64,000 bases of DNA, taken from contig NZ_CP046115.1 of the NCBI RefSeq assembly GCF_009707385.1, forward strand, positions 3,658,001 to 3,722,000, read 5' to 3'. Below the pieces are notes generated by a model. That model ran no database searches. It was given only the letters and a program-made list of their open reading frames with translations, and was not told the DNA's origin. Numbering within the stretch: position 1 is the stretch's first letter; every line of letters begins with the position of its first letter. A program made the translations under genes and the position numbers. This document shows, piece by piece, positions 11,434 through 21,820 of this stretch. Source of the DNA: Klebsiella oxytoca (GTDB lineage Bacteria; Pseudomonadota; Gammaproteobacteria; Enterobacterales; Enterobacteriaceae).

Positions 11434-12444
11434 CTACTTCTTACGCGCGTACTTCAGCGAATCCAGCGCCACGGCGAAGATGATAATCGCCCCTTTGATA
11501 ATGTACTGCCAGTACGGGTTTACGCCGATATAGGTCAGACCGTAGTTGATGACGGTAAAGATAATCACCCCGGTCACCACGCCGAACACGGTGCCGACGC
11601 CGCCGCTGAACGATACCCCGCCAACCACGCACGCGGCAATTGCATCCAGCTCATACATAAACCCGAGGTTGTTGGTCGCTGAACCGATACGCCCCGCTTC
11701 CAGCAGCCCACCGAAGGCGTAGAACACGCCGGAGAGCGCATAAATCATCAGCAGGTTCAGGGCGACGTTGACGCCGGAGACCTTCGCCGCTTCCGGGTTA
11801 CCGCCGATCGCAAAAATGTTTTTACCAAAGCGGGTCTTGTTCCACAGGATCCACACGAAGAAAACGGCAATCAGCGCATAAAAAGTGATATACGACAGGC
11901 GGAATGAGCCCAGCGCTACAAACCCCTGCGCAAACTGCGAGAAGTGGCTATCGAAGCCGGAAATCGGCGACGCGCCAACAAAGTCGTAATACAGCGAGTT
12001 GATACCATAAACGATAATCATCGTGCCGAGGGTAGTGATAAACGGCGTCACGTTCAGGTAGGCGATGATAATACCGTTGATAAGACCAATCACCGCGCCG
12101 ATCGCACAAACCAGCAGAATAACCAGCGGAATCGGCATCGTGGCCATTTCCGGGAACACCTTGTTGGCGTTGTCCACCGCCTGCAGCATCGTCGCGGCGA
12201 TAACCGCCGCCAGGCCCACCTGACGTCCGGCGGAAAGGTCGGTCCCCTGAGTGACAATAAGCCCGGCCACGCCGAGAGCGATAATAATACGCACCGAAGA
12301 CTGGGTCAGAATGTTACTTAAGTTCAACAAACTTAAGAAAGTCGGATCCTGGAAAATAATAATTGCCAGTAATACTAAAAGAACCACGTAAATCCCACCC
12401 TCTTTCAAATAGGTGAGAAAACTCTTTTTATTTAGCGCACTCAT
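11434..12444 (-). CDS. mglC: Galactose/methyl-galactoside ABC transporter permease
   Basis: A 336-residue multi-span permease of the BPD_transp_2 family (about 8-10 helices), the membrane channel of the MglBAC importer. The conserved cytoplasmic segment GKNIFAIGGNPEAAKVSGV is the ATPase contact region. The last gene of the operon, 15 nt after mglA. The sequence agrees with E. coli MglC over its whole length. Confidence 0.96.
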   Translation of the reverse strand: MSALNKKSFLTYLKEGGIYVVLLVLLAIIIFQDPTFLSLLNLSNILTQSSVRIIIALGVAGLIVTQGTDLSAGRQVGLAAVIAATMLQAVDNANKVFPEMATMPIPLVILLVCAIGAVIGLINGIIIAYLNVTPFITTLGTMIIVYGINSLYYDFVGASPISGFDSHFSQFAQGFVALGSFRLSYITFYALIAVFFVWILWNKTRFGKNIFAIGGNPEAAKVSGVNVALNLLMIYALSGVFYAFGGLLEAGRIGSATNNLGFMYELDAIAACVVGGVSFSGGVGTVFGVVTGVIIFTVINYGLTYIGVNPYWQYIIKGAIIIFAVALDSLKYARKK

Positions 12445-12459
12445 GAGGAGCCCCTGATC

Positions 12460-13980
12460 TTAAAGGTGCAACGACGCAAGACGGAGAATTTCGTTTTGCG
12501 TGGTGGTTTTAGTCTCAACAATTCCGGCAACCAGACCATTGCTCATTACCAGAATACGGTCAGTAATACCCAGCAGCTCCGGCATTTCGGAGGAAATAAT
12601 AATGATCCCTTTGTCTTTTTTTGCCAGTTCGGCGATCAGCTGGTAAATTTCGAACTTCGCCCCAACGTCAATTCCGCGCGTGGGTTCATCGAGCATCAGT
12701 ATTTCCGGCTGGGTTAATAGCCAGCGCCCGATAATCACTTTTTGTTGGTTACCGCCGGACAACGAACCAATTTGCGTATGCTGCCCTGGAGTTTTCACGC
12801 GCATCGAATCAATGACCCATTGGGTATCGCTTTTCATGCGCGAATTATCCAGCAAGCCGACCTTATTTTTGTATTTCTTAATGTTCGAGATCAGTGAGTT
12901 AAAACCGATATCCAGATACGCATAGATCCCCGTTGAACGGCGCTCTTCGGTCACCAGCGCAAAGCCATGGTTGATGGCTTCATTGGCATTGTGGTTATTA
13001 ATCTTTTTACCATGCAGCTTGATAGTGCCGGCGGACTTCTCGCGAATACCGAATAGCGTCTCAACGATATCGGTACGTTTCGCGCCTACCAGCCCGGCAA
13101 TACCCAAAATTTCGCCTTTGTGCAGGTCGAAAGAAACATCACGGATTGACGGCTGACGCAGCGAGGTTAAGTTACGTACTTCCAGAATCACCTCACCCGG
13201 TTGATTTTCCCGGCTCGGGAAGCGCTGGTTGAGGGAGCGGCCCACCATCATGGCGATAATCTTATCCATATCCAGCCCTTCCAGCGGCTGGGTGGCGATC
13301 CACTGGCCGTCGCGCAGAATGGTAATTTCATCGCACAGCTGGAAAATCTCTTCCATTTTGTGGGAAATATAAACAATACCGCAGCCGCGTTCTTTAAGCT
13401 TACGGATAATTTTAAACAGATGATTTACCTCTTTTTCGGTCAACGAAGAAGTCGGCTCATCCATAATCACAATTTTGGCGTTATAGGAAAACGCCTTTGC
13501 AATTTCAATCATCTGCATTTGCGATACCGACAGCGTGCCGACGCGAGCGCGCGGGTCGATATCAATATCCAGCTCATCGAAAATAGCTTTGGTATCACGA
13601 TACATTTTGTCCTGATCGACAAACACGCCTTTGGTGGGATAACGCCCCAGCCACATGTTGTCCATCACCGAACGTTGTAATACCAGGTTTAATTCCTGAT
13701 GAACCATTGAAATACCGTTTTCCAGAGCTTCTTTAGCCGAATGGAAATCGATCTCTTGTCCCTGAAAAAGAATACTGCCGGAATCTTTTTGATAGATCCC
13801 AAAAAGGCATTTTAATAATGTTGATTTGCCCGCGCCGTTCTCCCCCATTAATGCATGAATAGAGTGGGGACGAACCTTGAGGTTCACATTATCGAGAGCC
13901 TTGACGCCAGGAAATGATTTGTTGATATTGCTCATTTCCAACAAATATTCGCCTGACCGTTCGCTATTATTGCTGACCAT
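12460..13980 (-). CDS. mglA: Galactose/methyl-galactoside ABC transporter ATPase
   Basis: A 506-residue protein with two fused ABC domains that energises MglC. The first domain has an intact Walker A (GENGAGKST, 46-54) and a divergent signature ([13 protein letters not shown]). The second has the degenerate Walker [10 protein letters not shown] and an intact LSGGNQQK signature, an asymmetry normal for monosaccharide importers. It lies between mglB (117-nt gap with a hairpin) and mglC. Confidence 0.97.
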   Translation of the reverse strand: MVSNNSERSGEYLLEMSNINKSFPGVKALDNVNLKVRPHSIHALMGENGAGKSTLLKCLFGIYQKDSGSILFQGQEIDFHSAKEALENGISMVHQELNLVLQRSVMDNMWLGRYPTKGVFVDQDKMYRDTKAIFDELDIDIDPRARVGTLSVSQMQMIEIAKAFSYNAKIVIMDEPTSSLTEKEVNHLFKIIRKLKERGCGIVYISHKMEEIFQLCDEITILRDGQWIATQPLEGLDMDKIIAMMVGRSLNQRFPSRENQPGEVILEVRNLTSLRQPSIRDVSFDLHKGEILGIAGLVGAKRTDIVETLFGIREKSAGTIKLHGKKINNHNANEAINHGFALVTEERRSTGIYAYLDIGFNSLISNIKKYKNKVGLLDNSRMKSDTQWVIDSMRVKTPGQHTQIGSLSGGNQQKVIIGRWLLTQPEILMLDEPTRGIDVGAKFEIYQLIAELAKKDKGIIIISSEMPELLGITDRILVMSNGLVAGIVETKTTTQNEILRLASLHL

Positions 13981-14057
13981 AGTTATACCTGGCTGCGTGC
14001 GTGCATATCCCAGTCGACGAATTAACGACGAACGGGACGGGTTCTGTATCAGGAATA

Positions 14058-14084
14058 ATCGGGCGTACAGCGCGTACGCCCGCA
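14058..14084 (-). promoter_or_regulatory. Intercistronic hairpin between mglB and mglA
   Basis: CGGGCGTAC and GTACGCCCG form a 9-bp stem with a 5-nt loop at 14060-14082, 15 nt past the mglB stop. No T-run follows on the minus strand. Such hairpins downstream of binding-protein genes protect the upstream mRNA and help keep MglB in excess over MglA and MglC. Confidence 0.65.
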
Positions 14085-14097
14085 GCTTGTTAAGCTA

Positions 14098-15096
14098 TTA
14101 CTTACCGATAAATTCGCTAAGATTGTCTTTATCAACGCCAACGTACGGTACGCGGACAATCTTATTGTCAATTTTCCAGTTAGTGCCGGCAGCCGGTTCT
14201 TTACCATCGGCGAGATTTTTCGCCAGATCGAATGTCGCCTTGGCCTGGTTGTTGGCATCGTTCAACACGGTTCCGGCCATCGCGCCTGATTTAACCAACG
14301 CTAAGGCTTCAGGCAGCGCATCGACGCCAAATACAGGAATACTGCTCTTATTGTGGGCCTTCAGCGCTTCCACCGCGCCCATCGCCATTGCATCGTTGTT
14401 AGCGATAACAACTTCAATTTTGTTAGCATTCGGACCCGACAGCCAGGCATCCATTTTATCTTTCGCCTGAGCGGTATCCCACATAGCGGTATCTAACGCC
14501 AGCTGCTGGGTTTTGAAACCTTTATCGTTCAGCTCTTTAATCACGTAAGTGGTACGTGCTTCGGCATCCGGATGGCCCGGCTCGCCTTTCAGCAGTACAA
14601 ACTGAATCTGGCCGTCTTTGTTCAGGTCCCAGTTCGGGTTCGCTTTCCAGTGTTTAGCAATCAGGTCGCCCTGAATAACCCCGGACTCTTTCGAATCGGT
14701 GCCCACGTAAAAGGCTTTATCGTAGCTATCCAGCGCTTTGCGAGAAGGTTCTTTGTTAAAAAATACCACCGGCACGTTCTGACCACGCGCTTTATCAATT
14801 ACCGTCCCCGCCGCTGCCGGGTCAACGAGGTTGATCGCCAGCGCCTTCACGCCTTTTGCCAGCAGAACGTCAATCTGATCGTTCTGTTTGGACTGGTCGT
14901 TCTGCGAGTCATTCATCAGCAGCTGAACATCCGGCGCTGATTTGCCATCTTTTTCAATTGCCTTACGCACCACCGACATAAAGTTGTCGTCATATTTATA
15001 AATTGTCACGCCGATACGCGTATCCGCCGCATGAGCCGCGGCGCCAAATAACATACCAGCCATTACAGCAGACAGGGTTAACACCTTCTTATTCAT
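14098..15096 (-). CDS. mglB: D-galactose/D-glucose-binding periplasmic protein
   Basis: A 332-residue secreted receptor for galactose and glucose, for both the Mgl importer and Trg chemotaxis. The signal peptide is residues 1-23 (cleavage AHA|ADT). The EF-hand-like calcium loop DLNKDGQ is at about 157-163 (mature 134 onward), and a [13 protein letters not shown] segment follows. First gene of mglBAC; its promoter lies upstream near 15312 under CRP and GalS/GalR. Confidence 0.97.
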   Translation of the reverse strand: MNKKVLTLSAVMAGMLFGAAAHAADTRIGVTIYKYDDNFMSVVRKAIEKDGKSAPDVQLLMNDSQNDQSKQNDQIDVLLAKGVKALAINLVDPAAAGTVIDKARGQNVPVVFFNKEPSRKALDSYDKAFYVGTDSKESGVIQGDLIAKHWKANPNWDLNKDGQIQFVLLKGEPGHPDAEARTTYVIKELNDKGFKTQQLALDTAMWDTAQAKDKMDAWLSGPNANKIEVVIANNDAMAMGAVEALKAHNKSSIPVFGVDALPEALALVKSGAMAGTVLNDANNQAKATFDLAKNLADGKEPAAGTNWKIDNKIVRVPYVGVDKDNLSEFIGK

Positions 15097-15130
15097 GGAA
15101 TCTCCGGTTTTATTATGCAGGGTCTTTGGT

Positions 15131-15146
15131 GTGAAAACCGCTGACG
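15131..15146 (-). promoter_or_regulatory. Possible second gal operator in the mglB leader
   Basis: GTGAAAACCGCTGACG resembles the GalR/GalS consensus (GTG-K-AA-N-CG-N-TT-N-CAC) in its left half, weakly in its right half. It lies about 170 bp downstream of the predicted start site and could support looping. Weak call. Confidence 0.3.
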
Positions 15147-15304
15147 CTCGTTACATTAATGTTACTGCACAGCGATATTCACGACTGTAATTCTGTCTTC
15201 CGTTGAGGGTAACGCTCCTGAAAAACGTTTTTTTATCGTTTAACCGCCGATTACTGCTGTAAAAGTGATTAATCACCGTGACATAGTATGTTCAGACGCG
15301 TAAA

Positions 15305-15375
15305 CGCAGCAATCATAGTCAGCTTAATGTTAACAAACTGTGAAATCACTCACATATTGAAAGCGGTTACATCAG
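15305..15375 (-). promoter_or_regulatory. mglB promoter with CRP site and gal operator
   Basis: On the minus strand, a perfect CRP consensus TGTGA-N6-TCACA is at 15339-15354. Its centre is about 41 bp upstream of the start implied by the -10 TATGAT at 15317-15312, a class II arrangement. The gal operator ATGTAACCGCTTTC at 15373-15360 abuts the CRP site. This predicts cAMP-CRP activation and GalS/GalR repression relieved by galactose. The leader is then about 210 nt. Confidence 0.8.
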
Positions 15376-15383
15376 ACAGATAA

Positions 15384-16406
15384 TTAGTTAGTGATCGGCC
15401 CCACAATTTGCCTTTGCGCCACCGAATGTCGACGCACCAGCGTCGGCATAAAGCAGTGGCTGGCCTCACGATCCAGTCTTCCGGCAGCCCCTTGTAGCGC
15501 CAGCTCTGTCGCCAGTTTCGCCATCGACATAATCGGGTAGCGCACCGTCGTCAATTGCGGATCGGTGTAACGGGAAATAGGGATATCATCGAAACCGATC
15601 AGCGAGAGATGCTGCGGCACGGCAATGCCGTTATCTTTGAGGGTTGTTAACGCCCCGGCCGCCATGCTGTCGTTATAGGCGAAGACCGCGGTCAGACCGA
15701 GATTACGTCCCAGGAGTTCTACCATCGCCGCCTCGCCGCCCTGCATATCCGGCGATCCGGAGCCGACCCAACTGTCGGGAGCGTTGATGCCTTGTTCATG
15801 TAACGCTCTGCTCCACCCTTCCCGCCGTAGATCATCATCTTCGATGCCATGATTGGAAGAGAGATAGCCGATACGCTGGTGACCATGATTAAGCAGCATG
15901 CGGGTCGCCATCAGCGCGCCGCTAACGTTATCCAGCCCTACGCAGCGGTGGGCATATCCCGGCACAATGCGGTTGATAAGTACCATTCCCGGCATATGCT
16001 CCATAAAGTCCCCCAGCTCGGCGTCGCTCAGGGCCTTGGAGTGGACGATCAGCGCCGAACAGCGCTGGCGAATCAGCACTTCAATGGCATTGCGCTCTTT
16101 TTCCGCTTCATGATAGCTATTACCGATCAGCACATATTTCTGATGCTGCTGGGCGACGGTATCAACCGCTTTAACCAACGCGCCAAAAAAGGCGTCCGAC
16201 ACGTCCATCACCACCACGCCGATGGTATCGCTGACCTGCGTCGCCAGCGCCTGAGCATTAGCATTAGGCCGATAGCCCAGCAGCGTTACCGCCTTCATTA
16301 CCGCTTCACGCGTATCCGGACTCACCAGCGCGCTGTTATTCAGCACGCGCGAAACCGTCGCGACGGAAACCCCCGCCTGGCGGGCAACATCACGAATGGT
16401 GATCAT
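15384..16406 (-). CDS. galS: LacI-family repressor GalS of the mgl operon
   Basis: A 340-residue LacI/GalR repressor. The N-terminal HTH is [22 protein letters not shown] with the hinge following. The sugar-binding core from about 60 follows E. coli GalS ([36 protein letters not shown]). I chose the ATG at 16406, preceded by AAGG at a 9-nt distance, over the GTG two codons upstream. It lacks a few C-terminal residues compared with E. coli (346). Autoregulation is likely through the operator at 16516-16531. Confidence 0.95.
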   Translation of the reverse strand: MITIRDVARQAGVSVATVSRVLNNSALVSPDTREAVMKAVTLLGYRPNANAQALATQVSDTIGVVVMDVSDAFFGALVKAVDTVAQQHQKYVLIGNSYHEAEKERNAIEVLIRQRCSALIVHSKALSDAELGDFMEHMPGMVLINRIVPGYAHRCVGLDNVSGALMATRMLLNHGHQRIGYLSSNHGIEDDDLRREGWSRALHEQGINAPDSWVGSGSPDMQGGEAAMVELLGRNLGLTAVFAYNDSMAAGALTTLKDNGIAVPQHLSLIGFDDIPISRYTDPQLTTVRYPIMSMAKLATELALQGAAGRLDREASHCFMPTLVRRHSVAQRQIVGPITN

Positions 16407-16513
16407 ACTCACCGACCTTAAGAGAATTACAGTACGTCACACCCACCTCCTGTGTTCAGCAAGGAGGCTATTCTGGCAGCGACGCGCCGCACGCTACGTG
16501 AGTCATGTCACAG

Positions 16514-16566
16514 GGATGGAAACGGTTACATCCATTTTGTTAACGATTGTGATCCAGATCGTTATC
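16514..16566 (-). promoter_or_regulatory. galS control region: gal operator and CRP site
   Basis: ATGGAAACGGTTACAT at 16516-16531 is a good gal operator palindrome. TGTGA-N6-TCGTT at about 16548-16563 is a CRP-type site that overlaps the last codon of yeiB. This matches the known CRP-activated, GalS/GalR-repressed control of galS. Confidence 0.75.
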
Positions 16567-17719
16567 TGGATGTATCTTTTAATGATGTCCCTGACGCACG
16601 CAGGGTTAGTTGCCGCCAGATCCACTCAACGGGCCCCTGACGGAAATGACGTAGCCAAAGCCACGAGAAGAGGAGATTGACTATCCAGACGGGCGGTACA
16701 AAGGCTAGCAGCTGTAAGCGGTCATACTTCATAAACAGCCCCAATCGGTAAAACAGAGTGGTGCAAATCAGCGTCTGCAATAAATAGTTGGTCAGCGCCA
16801 TGCGCCCCACGCAGGCAATAGCTCCCACCAGGCGAAACCTGGCCAGCTGCGGCCAGAACCCCCAGGCCAGGGCCGCGTAGCCGATGGTCTGCAGCGGCGC
16901 GCTCAGCTCGCGCGGCGCCTGCAACAAAAAGGCGCACCAGCGCGGGTCCCAGCCAACATGCCATTGAGCAGCTATAGAGGGTAAATTGACCGCCATGCCT
17001 GCCGCGATTAGCAGCGCCCCGGTACGCCGGTAATGACGAAGACTGAACTGTCCTTTGAGCCAGCCGCAGCGCATCAGCGCCGCGCCCATCAGCATCATCC
17101 CGGCCAGCTGCCAGCCGTACTGCGCGCCGAGCGCCAGCAGGTTATCCGAGAGCAGATCCGCACGATTGCTCACCGCCTCCAGGCCGCCCTTCAGTTTCCA
17201 GTACTGCTCGTACTGCAAATTTGCCGCGTCCGGCACCCATGAACGATTGGGCGTATTACCGGAAATCAATCCCAGCAATAGCAGTACCGCCACGCCAATG
17301 GCGTAAAGTACCGCGCCGGTGTTAAACAGCGATTTGACATTGTGCGCGTCGCGCACCATTCGCCAACCCACCAGCCCTACCAGCGCGTAGGCCAGCAAAA
17401 TATCGCCGTCCCAGAAAAACAGCCCGTGAATAAAGCCAAGCAGCGCCAGCAGCGTCAGGCGTGACTGGATCCAGCGCTTACCGCGCGGCAGCAGAAGCTG
17501 AAGTCCGGCGCCAAATAACAGGGCGAACAGGGTCAGAAATTTGACCTGCGCCAGCAGATCGAGAAGCGCCCAGGTCCAGGCGTCGCTTGCGGAGATACTC
17601 CCGGACCACGCCGGATTGAGGTAGGCGGCCTTCGGTAAACCGAAGGCGCTGATATTCAGTAGCAGGATACCGAGGATGGCGACGCCGCGAACAAAGTCCA
17701 GCGTGACATTTCTCTCCAT
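16562..17719 (-). CDS. yeiB: DUF418 family inner-membrane protein YeiB
   Basis: A 385-residue polytopic membrane protein with about 9-10 helices. It begins with the DUF418 hallmark TLDFVRGVAILGILLLNI and has a C-terminal WLRHFRQGPVEWIWRQLT. The function is unknown; relatives resemble acyltransferase-type membrane proteins. It lies 15 nt downstream of folE, so the two probably form an operon, as in E. coli. Confidence 0.93.
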   Translation of the reverse strand: MERNVTLDFVRGVAILGILLLNISAFGLPKAAYLNPAWSGSISASDAWTWALLDLLAQVKFLTLFALLFGAGLQLLLPRGKRWIQSRLTLLALLGFIHGLFFWDGDILLAYALVGLVGWRMVRDAHNVKSLFNTGAVLYAIGVAVLLLLGLISGNTPNRSWVPDAANLQYEQYWKLKGGLEAVSNRADLLSDNLLALGAQYGWQLAGMMLMGAALMRCGWLKGQFSLRHYRRTGALLIAAGMAVNLPSIAAQWHVGWDPRWCAFLLQAPRELSAPLQTIGYAALAWGFWPQLARFRLVGAIACVGRMALTNYLLQTLICTTLFYRLGLFMKYDRLQLLAFVPPVWIVNLLFSWLWLRHFRQGPVEWIWRQLTLRASGTSLKDTSR

Positions 17720-17734
17720 GTACCCCGCTCCGTT

Positions 17735-18403
17735 TTAGTTGTGATGACGTACGGCGCGCAGGAACTCCTGGCGAGTATTCTGGCTGGATTTGAACAGGCC
17801 ACCCAGCGATGTGGTGGTGGTGGCGCTGGTTGCATCGCGAATGCCGCGCGCTTTTACGCAGTAGTGCACCGCATCAATGGAGACCGCGACGTTGTTGGTC
17901 CCCAGCAGCGTTTGCAGAGCGGTGAGGATCTGCTGAGTCAGTCGCTCCTGCACCTGCGGGCGCTGGGAGAAGAACTGCACGATACGATTGATTTTCGACA
18001 GGCCAATCACCGAATCTTTCGGGATATAGGCGACCGTCGCTTTCCCATCAATTGTGACGAAATGGTGTTCGCAGGTGCTGGTCAGGGTGATATCACGCAC
18101 GGTTACCATTTCATCGACCTGCATCTTGTTTTCGATGACGGTGATTTTCGGGAATCTGGCGTAGTCCAGGCCGGAGAAGATCTCATCAACGAACATTTTA
18201 GCGATGCGATGCGGAGTCTCCATCAGGCTGTCATCACTTAGATCAAGGTTTAACAGCTGCATAATCTCGGTCATGTGTCCGGCGATCAGACGCTTGCGAG
18301 TTTCATTATCAATTTCTTGTACTGGCGGACGCAGCGGCGTCTCCAGCCCACGAGCGACCAGCGCTTCATGAACGAGTATGGCTTCTTTACTCAGTGATGA
18401 CAT
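17735..18403 (-). CDS. folE: GTP cyclohydrolase I
   Basis: A 222-residue enzyme converting GTP to 7,8-dihydroneopterin triphosphate, the first step of folate and pterin synthesis. Zinc ligands are Cys111 and His114 (STCEHHF) and Cys182 (HYCVKARG). The start at 18403 (MSSLSKEA) matches E. coli; the frame stays open 26 codons upstream but without family support. First gene of folE-yeiB. Confidence 0.97.
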   Translation of the reverse strand: MSSLSKEAILVHEALVARGLETPLRPPVQEIDNETRKRLIAGHMTEIMQLLNLDLSDDSLMETPHRIAKMFVDEIFSGLDYARFPKITVIENKMQVDEMVTVRDITLTSTCEHHFVTIDGKATVAYIPKDSVIGLSKINRIVQFFSQRPQVQERLTQQILTALQTLLGTNNVAVSIDAVHYCVKARGIRDATSATTTTSLGGLFKSSQNTRQEFLRAVRHHN

Positions 18404-18770
18404 TTTTGTTCTCCTGCAGGTGTGGCGCTCTTTGCTCTTCTGAGGGCAAAGTTTGTATTCATTGTGCGTGAGGTGACGCACAGAATCCAGTAGCCGTATC
18501 GATAATTGTTGAAATTGGCGTCACCTCTCGTTCCACGCCGTCAGACCAGCGCGCTACGATACGTCACGCAACGCCTTGCTCACCTTGCCAAAACCAACTC
18601 AATTGCCGTCTCATGGCGCGATTTCTGACGCGATGAAAACGTCAGCATGTTGGTTAAAAGTTGCATTAATGATGCAATATGTTCCAAAAAGGAGAAAGTG
18701 AAAGTTGCTCACGGGCGCATGAAATATCTGTATTATGGAAAATTACCCGTAAATACTTAAGGAGCCCTGC
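18404..18770. other. Divergent intergenic region folE/yeiG (367 bp)
   Basis: No gene is seen. It holds both promoters, a perfect 17-bp palindrome TTGCATTAATGATGCAA at 18661-18677, and close to the yeiG start an AAGGAG Shine-Dalgarno (about 18760-18765). The middle part has no recognised motif. Confidence 0.6.
18661..18677. promoter_or_regulatory. Perfect palindrome upstream of yeiG (candidate operator)
   Basis: TTGCAT-TAATG-ATGCAA is a perfect dyad preceded by G, so its left arm reads GTTGCATT, the CytR octamer. It lies about 100 bp before yeiG and 260 bp before folE. Which protein binds is not known to me; CytR is one possibility from the sequence alone. Confidence 0.45.
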
Positions 18771-19607
18771 ATGGAACTGCTCGAAGAGCACCGCTGTTTT
18801 GAAGGTCGGCAGCAACGCTGGCGGCACGACTCCGGGACGCTGAACTGCACAATGACGTTCAGTATCTTTTTACCGCCCTCCACCACAGATTCACCGCCGC
18901 CGGTTCTTTACTGGCTGTCAGGCCTGACCTGCAACGATGAAAACTTTACGACTAAGGCGGGCGCACAGCGGGTTGCCGCCGAGCTGGGCATTGCGCTGGT
19001 GATGCCGGATACCAGTCCGCGCGGCGATAGCGTAGCCGACGACAGCGCTTACGATCTGGGCAAGGGCGCCGGCTTCTACCTCAACGCCACTCAGGCGCCG
19101 TGGTCCACGCATTTCCGCATGTACGATTATCTTCGCGACGAGCTGCCGCAGCTTATCGCCCGCGAGTTTAAGGTCAGCGATCGCTGCGCCATCAGCGGGC
19201 ATTCCATGGGCGGCCACGGCGCGTTAGTCATGGCGCTGAAAAATCCGGGGCGCTTTGTCAGCGTTTCGGCGTTCGCGCCTATCGTCAATCCGACCCAGGT
19301 TCCTTGGGGTAAAAAAGCGTTTACCGCTTATCTGGGAACGGATGAAACGACCTGGCAGGCCTGGGACAGCTGCGCGTTAATGCAGGCCAGCAGTGAATCA
19401 GACGCGATCCCAACCCTGATTGACCAGGGCGATAGTGATTCATTCCTCGCCGAACAGCTGCAGCCGGCGGTGCTGGCGGAAACCGCACGCCAGAAAAGCT
19501 GGCCTTTAACCCTGCGTATTCAGGCTGGTTACGATCACAGCTACTACTTTATCGCCTCATTTATTGAGGACCACCTGCGTTTTCATGCCCGGCACCTCTT
19601 CTCCTGA
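18771..19607 (+). CDS. yeiG: S-formylglutathione hydrolase YeiG
   Basis: A 278-residue alpha/beta hydrolase that hydrolyses S-formylglutathione in formaldehyde detoxification. The nucleophile is Ser145 in GHSMGGHG, the likely acid is Asp221 or Asp223 (IDQGDSD), and His256 is in GYDHSYYF. Length and sequence follow E. coli YeiG, the constitutive paralogue of FrmB. A strong AAGGAG precedes the ATG. The inverted repeat TCAATGCG...CGCATTGA at 19613-19647 follows the stop. Confidence 0.96.
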   Translation: MELLEEHRCFEGRQQRWRHDSGTLNCTMTFSIFLPPSTTDSPPPVLYWLSGLTCNDENFTTKAGAQRVAAELGIALVMPDTSPRGDSVADDSAYDLGKGAGFYLNATQAPWSTHFRMYDYLRDELPQLIAREFKVSDRCAISGHSMGGHGALVMALKNPGRFVSVSAFAPIVNPTQVPWGKKAFTAYLGTDETTWQAWDSCALMQASSESDAIPTLIDQGDSDSFLAEQLQPAVLAETARQKSWPLTLRIQAGYDHSYYFIASFIEDHLRFHARHLFS

Positions 19608-19720
19608 TCTTGTCAATGCGTCGTGAAGCACCTTCCCGGCGCATTGATACACAAAATGCTTCCCCGCCCAATAATCATAAAAACTAATATATACAGAGAG
19701 ATAGTGTATTTCTTGCCGTC

Positions 19721-19838
19721 GAGGGGTATGATTTTTGGCGGCGCTTGAGGCTTTCGCCTCAGGGCAGGATTGAGTTTTATCGTTGTGCTGAGGCAGAAAG
19801 AAGAGGGCTGGCAGGGTAACCTGCCAGCCCTCTTTTAT
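19721..19838 (+). ncRNA. hok/sok-type leader remnant with no hok gene
   Basis: A plus-strand -10-like TATGAT (19727-19732) is followed by GGCGCTTGAGGCTTT...GCCTCA (19739-19761), and about 30 nt later GAGGCAGAAAGAAGA (19790-19804). This order and spacing resemble the 5' leader of the plasmid R1 hok/sok locus as I remember it; the minus strand would correspond to Sok antisense RNA ending at the TGAGGC/GCCTCA hairpin. No Mok or Hok reading frame follows: after the match come a hairpin and the cirA stop codon. It is therefore an orphan Sok-like RNA gene or a decayed toxin-antitoxin locus. Confidence 0.5.
19803..19838 (+). terminator. Strong hairpin terminator between yeiG and cirA
   Basis: GAGGGCTGGCAGG-GTAA-CCTGCCAGCCCTC is a perfect 13-bp stem, followed on the plus strand by TTTTAT. 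On the minus strand it lies just after the cirA stop codon, so it may serve convergent transcripts, although the minus-strand T-run is interrupted. Confidence 0.8.
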
Positions 19839-19846
19839 CGCCCAAA

Positions 19847-21820
19847 TCAGAAGCGGTAATCGACGGCCATAAAGTAACGACGCCCCTCTTCGGTGTAGCT
19901 ATAGTCGTCGCGGCTCAGATCTTTATCGCCGACGTTAAGCACCCCGGAACGCAGCTTAACGTTTTTAGTGACATTCCACGCCGCGCCGATATCAAACATG
20001 GTGTAACCGCCCGGCGTTTTGCCCGTAGAGCTGACCGCCCGCTGCTCGCCGGTATAGTTGGCGGTCACGTAGAAGGACCAGTCGTCCAGCGGTTTCCAGT
20101 CCAGAGTACCGTTAGCGGTATGGAACGGCAGCGTTTGCAGCGGTTTATCGCCTCCGTTACTCAGATCGCGGCCATCGTTATAGGTGTAGTTCACCGTCAG
20201 CTTCCATTCGTCGCCAAACGGCACTTTCAATTCCGTTTCCACGCCTTTGATACGTGCCTTATTAACGTTGAAGTAGCGGAAGACCGGTACGCGTTTACCG
20301 TTCACCGTTTTCCAGCCGACAAAGTTCGGATAGCCCGGCGCTTCGCTGGCGCTGGAGGTGCGCAGAATATCAATCATATCGTCAACGTTGTTCTGGAAGG
20401 TGGTGATGCTTCCTTCCACATCCTCAAGCCAGCCTTCCTCACCGCGGTAGTAAAGCCCCAGCTCGAAGCTTTCGCTGGTTTCCGGTTTCAGATCCGGGTT
20501 ACCGATGATACTGCACGAGCCGCGGCAGGAGTTGGTGGTCCAGTCCGGGTTCAGCTGCAGCAGGGACGGTGCTTTGAATGCCGTCGCCCAGCCGCCCTTC
20601 ACGGTGACGGTATCGGTGGCGTTGTAGACCAGATAGGCACGCGGGCTCCAGTGATCGCCATAGGTCTGGTGATCGTCCATACGAATACCGGTGGTCAGGG
20701 CCAGCGGCTCGATTATCCGCCACTCATCTTCAAGGAACAGCGCGTACTGGCTGGCGGAGGTGGATTTACCGCCGCTGCTCAGGTTGACCGGGTCTTTCAG
20801 CTTGTCGTGACGCCATTCGCCGCCAAAAGTCAGCAGCTGGTTAATCATCCCCAGCGGCAGCACGTATTTACCGTCTACGGAGTTACTCTCGGAAGTTATC
20901 GTGCCGGCCTGCCCCGGATTTTTGTTATCCACTTTCTCACCGTAGAACTTCAGCTCGCTGTTGCCGATATCCCAGCGGCCGTTGTGGCTCAGGGAGTAGT
21001 TCTGGCGCTCAAGGCGGTTACGATCGAGAGAGTCGGAATCACGATCCTGGCGGTCAAAACCGTAGCCTGCGGTAATGTCCTGATTATCGGTGGGAGTCCA
21101 GGCGAATTCGACGTTACCGTCGCGGCTAGTGAAACCTTCAATACGCGGCGTTTCGCCTTCCGCGTTGCTGGAAGCCTGCTGATCGTCTTTAGCACGCTTT
21201 GCCAGGCTGCCGTAGGCTTTCATCCCCAGTACACCGTCAATCAGCGGGCCGCTGGTAAAGAACTGACCATTCCAGGTATCACCGCGATCGCGATGTTCCT
21301 GAATAGTCGTGTCCGCGCTGAGGGTTCCGGTCCACTGCTGACCAACTTTTTTGGTAATGATATTCACCACCCCGCCGAGGGCGTCGGAACCATAGAGTGA
21401 GGACATTGGCCCGCGCACAACTTCGATACGCTCAATGGCATCAACCGGGATCCAGTTGAGGTCAAAGTCGTTATGGCGGAAAACGGCGTTGCGCGAGTTA
21501 ACGCGTTTGCCGTCAACGAGGATCAGCGTATAGCCGCTGCTGAGGCCGCGAATGCTCACCCCCTTGCGGTTATCCCCTTCGTTGGTGAGCTGCACGCCCG
21601 GCACTTCCCGCAGTACATCTTTCAGGTTCTGTACCGGTCTACGCTGTAAATCCTGTTGGGTAATAACGCTAATACTGGCGGGAGCATCTTTTACGCTCTG
21701 TTCAGTTGCCGCAGCGGTGACGACCAGCGTTTCTTCGTTAACGGCGGCCAGCGCCGGAAACGCTAAGGATACGACGGACGCGCATAATCCGGCCCGGACA
21801 AAAGGGTTTAGCCTGAACAT
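19847..21820 (-). CDS. cirA: TonB-dependent catecholate siderophore receptor CirA
   Basis: A 657-residue outer-membrane receptor for catecholate iron complexes (dihydroxybenzoylserine); in E. coli also the colicin I receptor. The signal peptide is residues 1-25 (cleavage ALA|AVN). A TonB box (ETLVVTA) follows, then the plug domain (about 40-155; [31 protein letters not shown]) and the 22-strand barrel, ending in phenylalanine (VDYRF). The start at 21820 ([11 protein letters not shown]) matches E. coli; the frame is open upstream but lacks family support. A Fur box lies upstream. Confidence 0.97.
   Translation of the reverse strand: MFRLNPFVRAGLCASVVSLAFPALAAVNEETLVVTAAATEQSVKDAPASISVITQQDLQRRPVQNLKDVLREVPGVQLTNEGDNRKGVSIRGLSSGYTLILVDGKRVNSRNAVFRHNDFDLNWIPVDAIERIEVVRGPMSSLYGSDALGGVVNIITKKVGQQWTGTLSADTTIQEHRDRGDTWNGQFFTSGPLIDGVLGMKAYGSLAKRAKDDQQASSNAEGETPRIEGFTSRDGNVEFAWTPTDNQDITAGYGFDRQDRDSDSLDRNRLERQNYSLSHNGRWDIGNSELKFYGEKVDNKNPGQAGTITSESNSVDGKYVLPLGMINQLLTFGGEWRHDKLKDPVNLSSGGKSTSASQYALFLEDEWRIIEPLALTTGIRMDDHQTYGDHWSPRAYLVYNATDTVTVKGGWATAFKAPSLLQLNPDWTTNSCRGSCSIIGNPDLKPETSESFELGLYYRGEEGWLEDVEGSITTFQNNVDDMIDILRTSSASEAPGYPNFVGWKTVNGKRVPVFRYFNVNKARIKGVETELKVPFGDEWKLTVNYTYNDGRDLSNGGDKPLQTLPFHTANGTLDWKPLDDWSFYVTANYTGEQRAVSSTGKTPGGYTMFDIGAAWNVTKNVKLRSGVLNVGDKDLSRDDYSYTEEGRRYFMAVDYRF

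Noticed and set aside
13201..13680. Plus-strand frame antisense to mglA
   Set aside because: No family match; mglA on the other strand is complete with all ABC motifs.
16452..16680. Open frames overlapping the galS promoter and the 3' end of yeiB on the plus strand
   Set aside because: They lie antisense to yeiB and across the gal operator; no family similarity and no good ribosome-binding site.
19613..19647. Inverted repeat TCAATGCG...CGCATTGA after yeiG as a transcription terminator
   Set aside because: The 19-nt loop and lack of a T-run make it a poor intrinsic terminator; recorded only as a note under yeiG.
20120..21400. A 426-codon open frame antisense to cirA
   Set aside because: It mirrors cirA codon structure. 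High-GC genes often leave long antisense frames; the translation shows no protein family and cirA is intact.
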